DNA of 8,973 nucleotides, from NCBI GenBank assembly GCA_024697885.1, contig JAILSA010000161.1:1-8973 (forward strand), in the 5' to 3' direction. The translations under genes were made by a program, and so were the position numbers. Below, one piece after another: positions 7,949 to 8,973 of this stretch. The DNA is from Eubacterium sp. (lineage in GTDB: Bacteria > Bacillota > Clostridia > Lachnospirales > Lachnospiraceae). Position 1 is the stretch's first letter. Each line of letters opens with the position of its first letter. The notes under the pieces were generated by a model. That model did not search any database. It saw nothing but the letters and a program-made list of their open reading frames with translations, and was not told where the DNA came from.

Positions 7949-7954
7949 AGGAGG
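7949..7954 (+). promoter_or_regulatory. Ribosome binding site AGGAGG that defines a TTG start
   Basis: AGGAGG lies 9 bases before TTG at 7964. An in-frame TAG at 7958-7960 rules out any start further upstream, and the next in-frame ATG (8021) would remove 19 residues belonging to the conserved first helix. Confidence 0.8.
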
Positions 7955-7963
7955 AAATAGGAA

Positions 7964-8973
7964 TTGAAGCAGTTTGATCAGGAATATTTATCGTCCTTTT
8001 GTCTGGAACTCTCCCTCACTATGCATGCGGGAATTTCCGTGGAGGACGGCCTGCACCTCTTGTCCGAGGACGCAGGGGACAAAAGAGAAAAAGAGATTTT
8101 GACCGCCATGGCCGACCGGCTGGCAGAGGGAATCCCCCTGTCCACAGTGGTGGAGGAGGCGGGGGCCTTCCCGGCCTACCTGGCGGATATGGTAAAGACA
8201 GGGGAGGAGACAGGTCGATTAGAGCAGACCATGAGGTCCCTGTCGGACCACTACAACCGGCGACTGCAGCTGGTGGACCAGATCAAGGGAGCCCTCATGT
8301 ATCCCATGATTCTTCTGGTCCTAATGTTAGTAATCATTATTGTTTTGCTGGTAAAGGTTCTTCCTATTTTTAACCAGGTCTACGAGAGACTGGGGGGTAG
8401 CATGACGGGAATCGCCCAGGTGTTTTTGACTCTGGGCAAGGTTTTGGATGGCTGCCTGCCTTTGATTTGCGGCGTAATTCTGGGCCTGGCCCTGATTTTC
8501 ATGGGGCTTATGGCCAGCCACAGGGTTCGGACCGGTCTCCTGAATTTTTACCGCAAAATCCGAGGTAACCACGGAATTACCCGAAGGGTGGGAGAGGCCC
8601 AGTTTGCCTCTGCCATGGCCATGGGCATGCTGTCCGGCCTGAACACGGAGGAGTCCTTCAAAAATGCCATTAAATTCCAGAGAAGTCACGGCAAGGTGAG
8701 GGAGAGACAGGAGAAGTGCCTAGAGGCCCTGGAGTCCGGAGAGTCCCTGGCCAAGGCCTTTCGCGATCACAACATCCTGAACAAAAAGCACTGTCGAATT
8801 TTGGAACTGGGTGTCAAGAGTGGAAACGCAGACACGGCCATGGAGGAAATCGCCCGCCGCATGGAGGAGGGTGTGGAGAAATCTCTGGACCGGATGGTGG
8901 GCAGGATCGAGCCGACCATCGTGGTTATTACTTCTATATTAGTAGGAATTATTTTGGTGGCAGTTATGCTGCC
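7964..8973 (+). CDS. GspF/PilC/ComGB-family secretion or pilus platform protein (3' end outside window)
   Basis: Inner-membrane platform protein of type II secretion, type IV pilus or competence pilus machines, where it connects the assembly ATPase to pilin insertion. The 336 visible residues have two related cytoplasmic GspF domains. Domain 1 (about 8-110) includes LSLTMHAGISVEDGLHLL and VKTGEETGRLEQTM; domain 2 (about 208-315) includes AMGMLSGLNTEESF, LESGESLAKAF and ELGVKSGNADTAMEEIA. Membrane segments lie at about 112-135, 164-184 and 318-336, the usual three-segment topology. It lacks the roughly 50-residue extension of full-length GspF/PilC and so resembles the compact ComGB-like form. 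Only a few C-terminal residues should be missing. The start is TTG with a strong RBS. It probably shares the promoter at 6980 with the transglutaminase-like gene. Which pilus or secretion type it serves cannot be told without the downstream genes. Confidence 0.9.
   Translation, partial: MKQFDQEYLSSFCLELSLTMHAGISVEDGLHLLSEDAGDKREKEILTAMADRLAEGIPLSTVVEEAGAFPAYLADMVKTGEETGRLEQTMRSLSDHYNRRLQLVDQIKGALMYPMILLVLMLVIIIVLLVKVLPIFNQVYERLGGSMTGIAQVFLTLGKVLDGCLPLICGVILGLALIFMGLMASHRVRTGLLNFYRKIRGNHGITRRVGEAQFASAMAMGMLSGLNTEESFKNAIKFQRSHGKVRERQEKCLEALESGESLAKAFRDHNILNKKHCRILELGVKSGNADTAMEEIARRMEEGVEKSLDRMVGRIEPTIVVITSILVGIILVAVML

Noticed and set aside
7926..7950. Terminator between the transglutaminase-like gene and the GspF-family gene
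   Set aside because: AAATT...CC and GGAATTT can pair only with bulged T residues, the stem is AT-rich and short, and no T-tract follows.
7999..8373. A 124-codon plus-strand frame with a glycine/arginine-rich product
   Set aside because: It lies in another frame over the GspF-family gene, has no ribosome binding site, and its low-complexity product is what a shifted reading of that gene gives.

Overview
The window looks like a chromosomal segment from a Gram-positive anaerobe of the class Clostridia, most plausibly a Lachnospiraceae-type bacterium. This is inferred from the gene order and protein style of the ATP synthase, strong AGGAGG-type ribosome binding sites, and lysine-rich exported proteins without an outer-membrane context. 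The species cannot be determined from the sequence. All genes lie on the plus strand.

Region 1 (1-5535) is the F1Fo ATP synthase operon from the end of subunit c onward: atpE (3' end only), atpF (b), atpH (delta), atpA (alpha), atpG (gamma), atpD (beta) and atpC (epsilon). All genes after the truncated atpE are full length, closely packed, and carry their catalytic motifs. The fragment of subunit c has the glutamate-threonine plus downstream tyrosine pattern of sodium-binding c-rings, so the enzyme may be Na+-coupled. Several gene junctions carry the same CTAGAAAG-plus-purine sequence. It is an extended Shine-Dalgarno complementary to the 16S rRNA tail and twice contains the stop codon of the preceding gene. 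The operon ends in a hairpin with only a modest T-tract.

Region 2 (5536-7928) encodes two exported, very lysine-rich proteins. The first is a GH73-type glucosaminidase with an N-terminal module resembling the copper-amine-oxidase-like 'stalk' domain. The second is a transglutaminase-like (Cys-His-Asp) protein. Between them lies a 277-base AT-rich gap holding a perfect 9-bp hairpin and, just before the transglutaminase-like gene, a near-consensus vegetative promoter (TTGGCA-17-TAGAAT) with a strong RBS.

Region 3 (7929-8973) is the start of a GspF/PilC/ComGB-family inner-membrane platform protein. It begins at a TTG codon behind an AGGAGG site and runs off the window. It lies 35 bases after the transglutaminase-like gene with no terminator between, so the two probably form the head of one operon that continues into a type II secretion / type IV pilus-like system.

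The ATP synthase part is conventional. The least explained part is the pairing of secreted wall-active or protein-modifying enzymes with a pilus/secretion platform gene. I see nothing that proves a new system; the operon downstream of the window would decide that.
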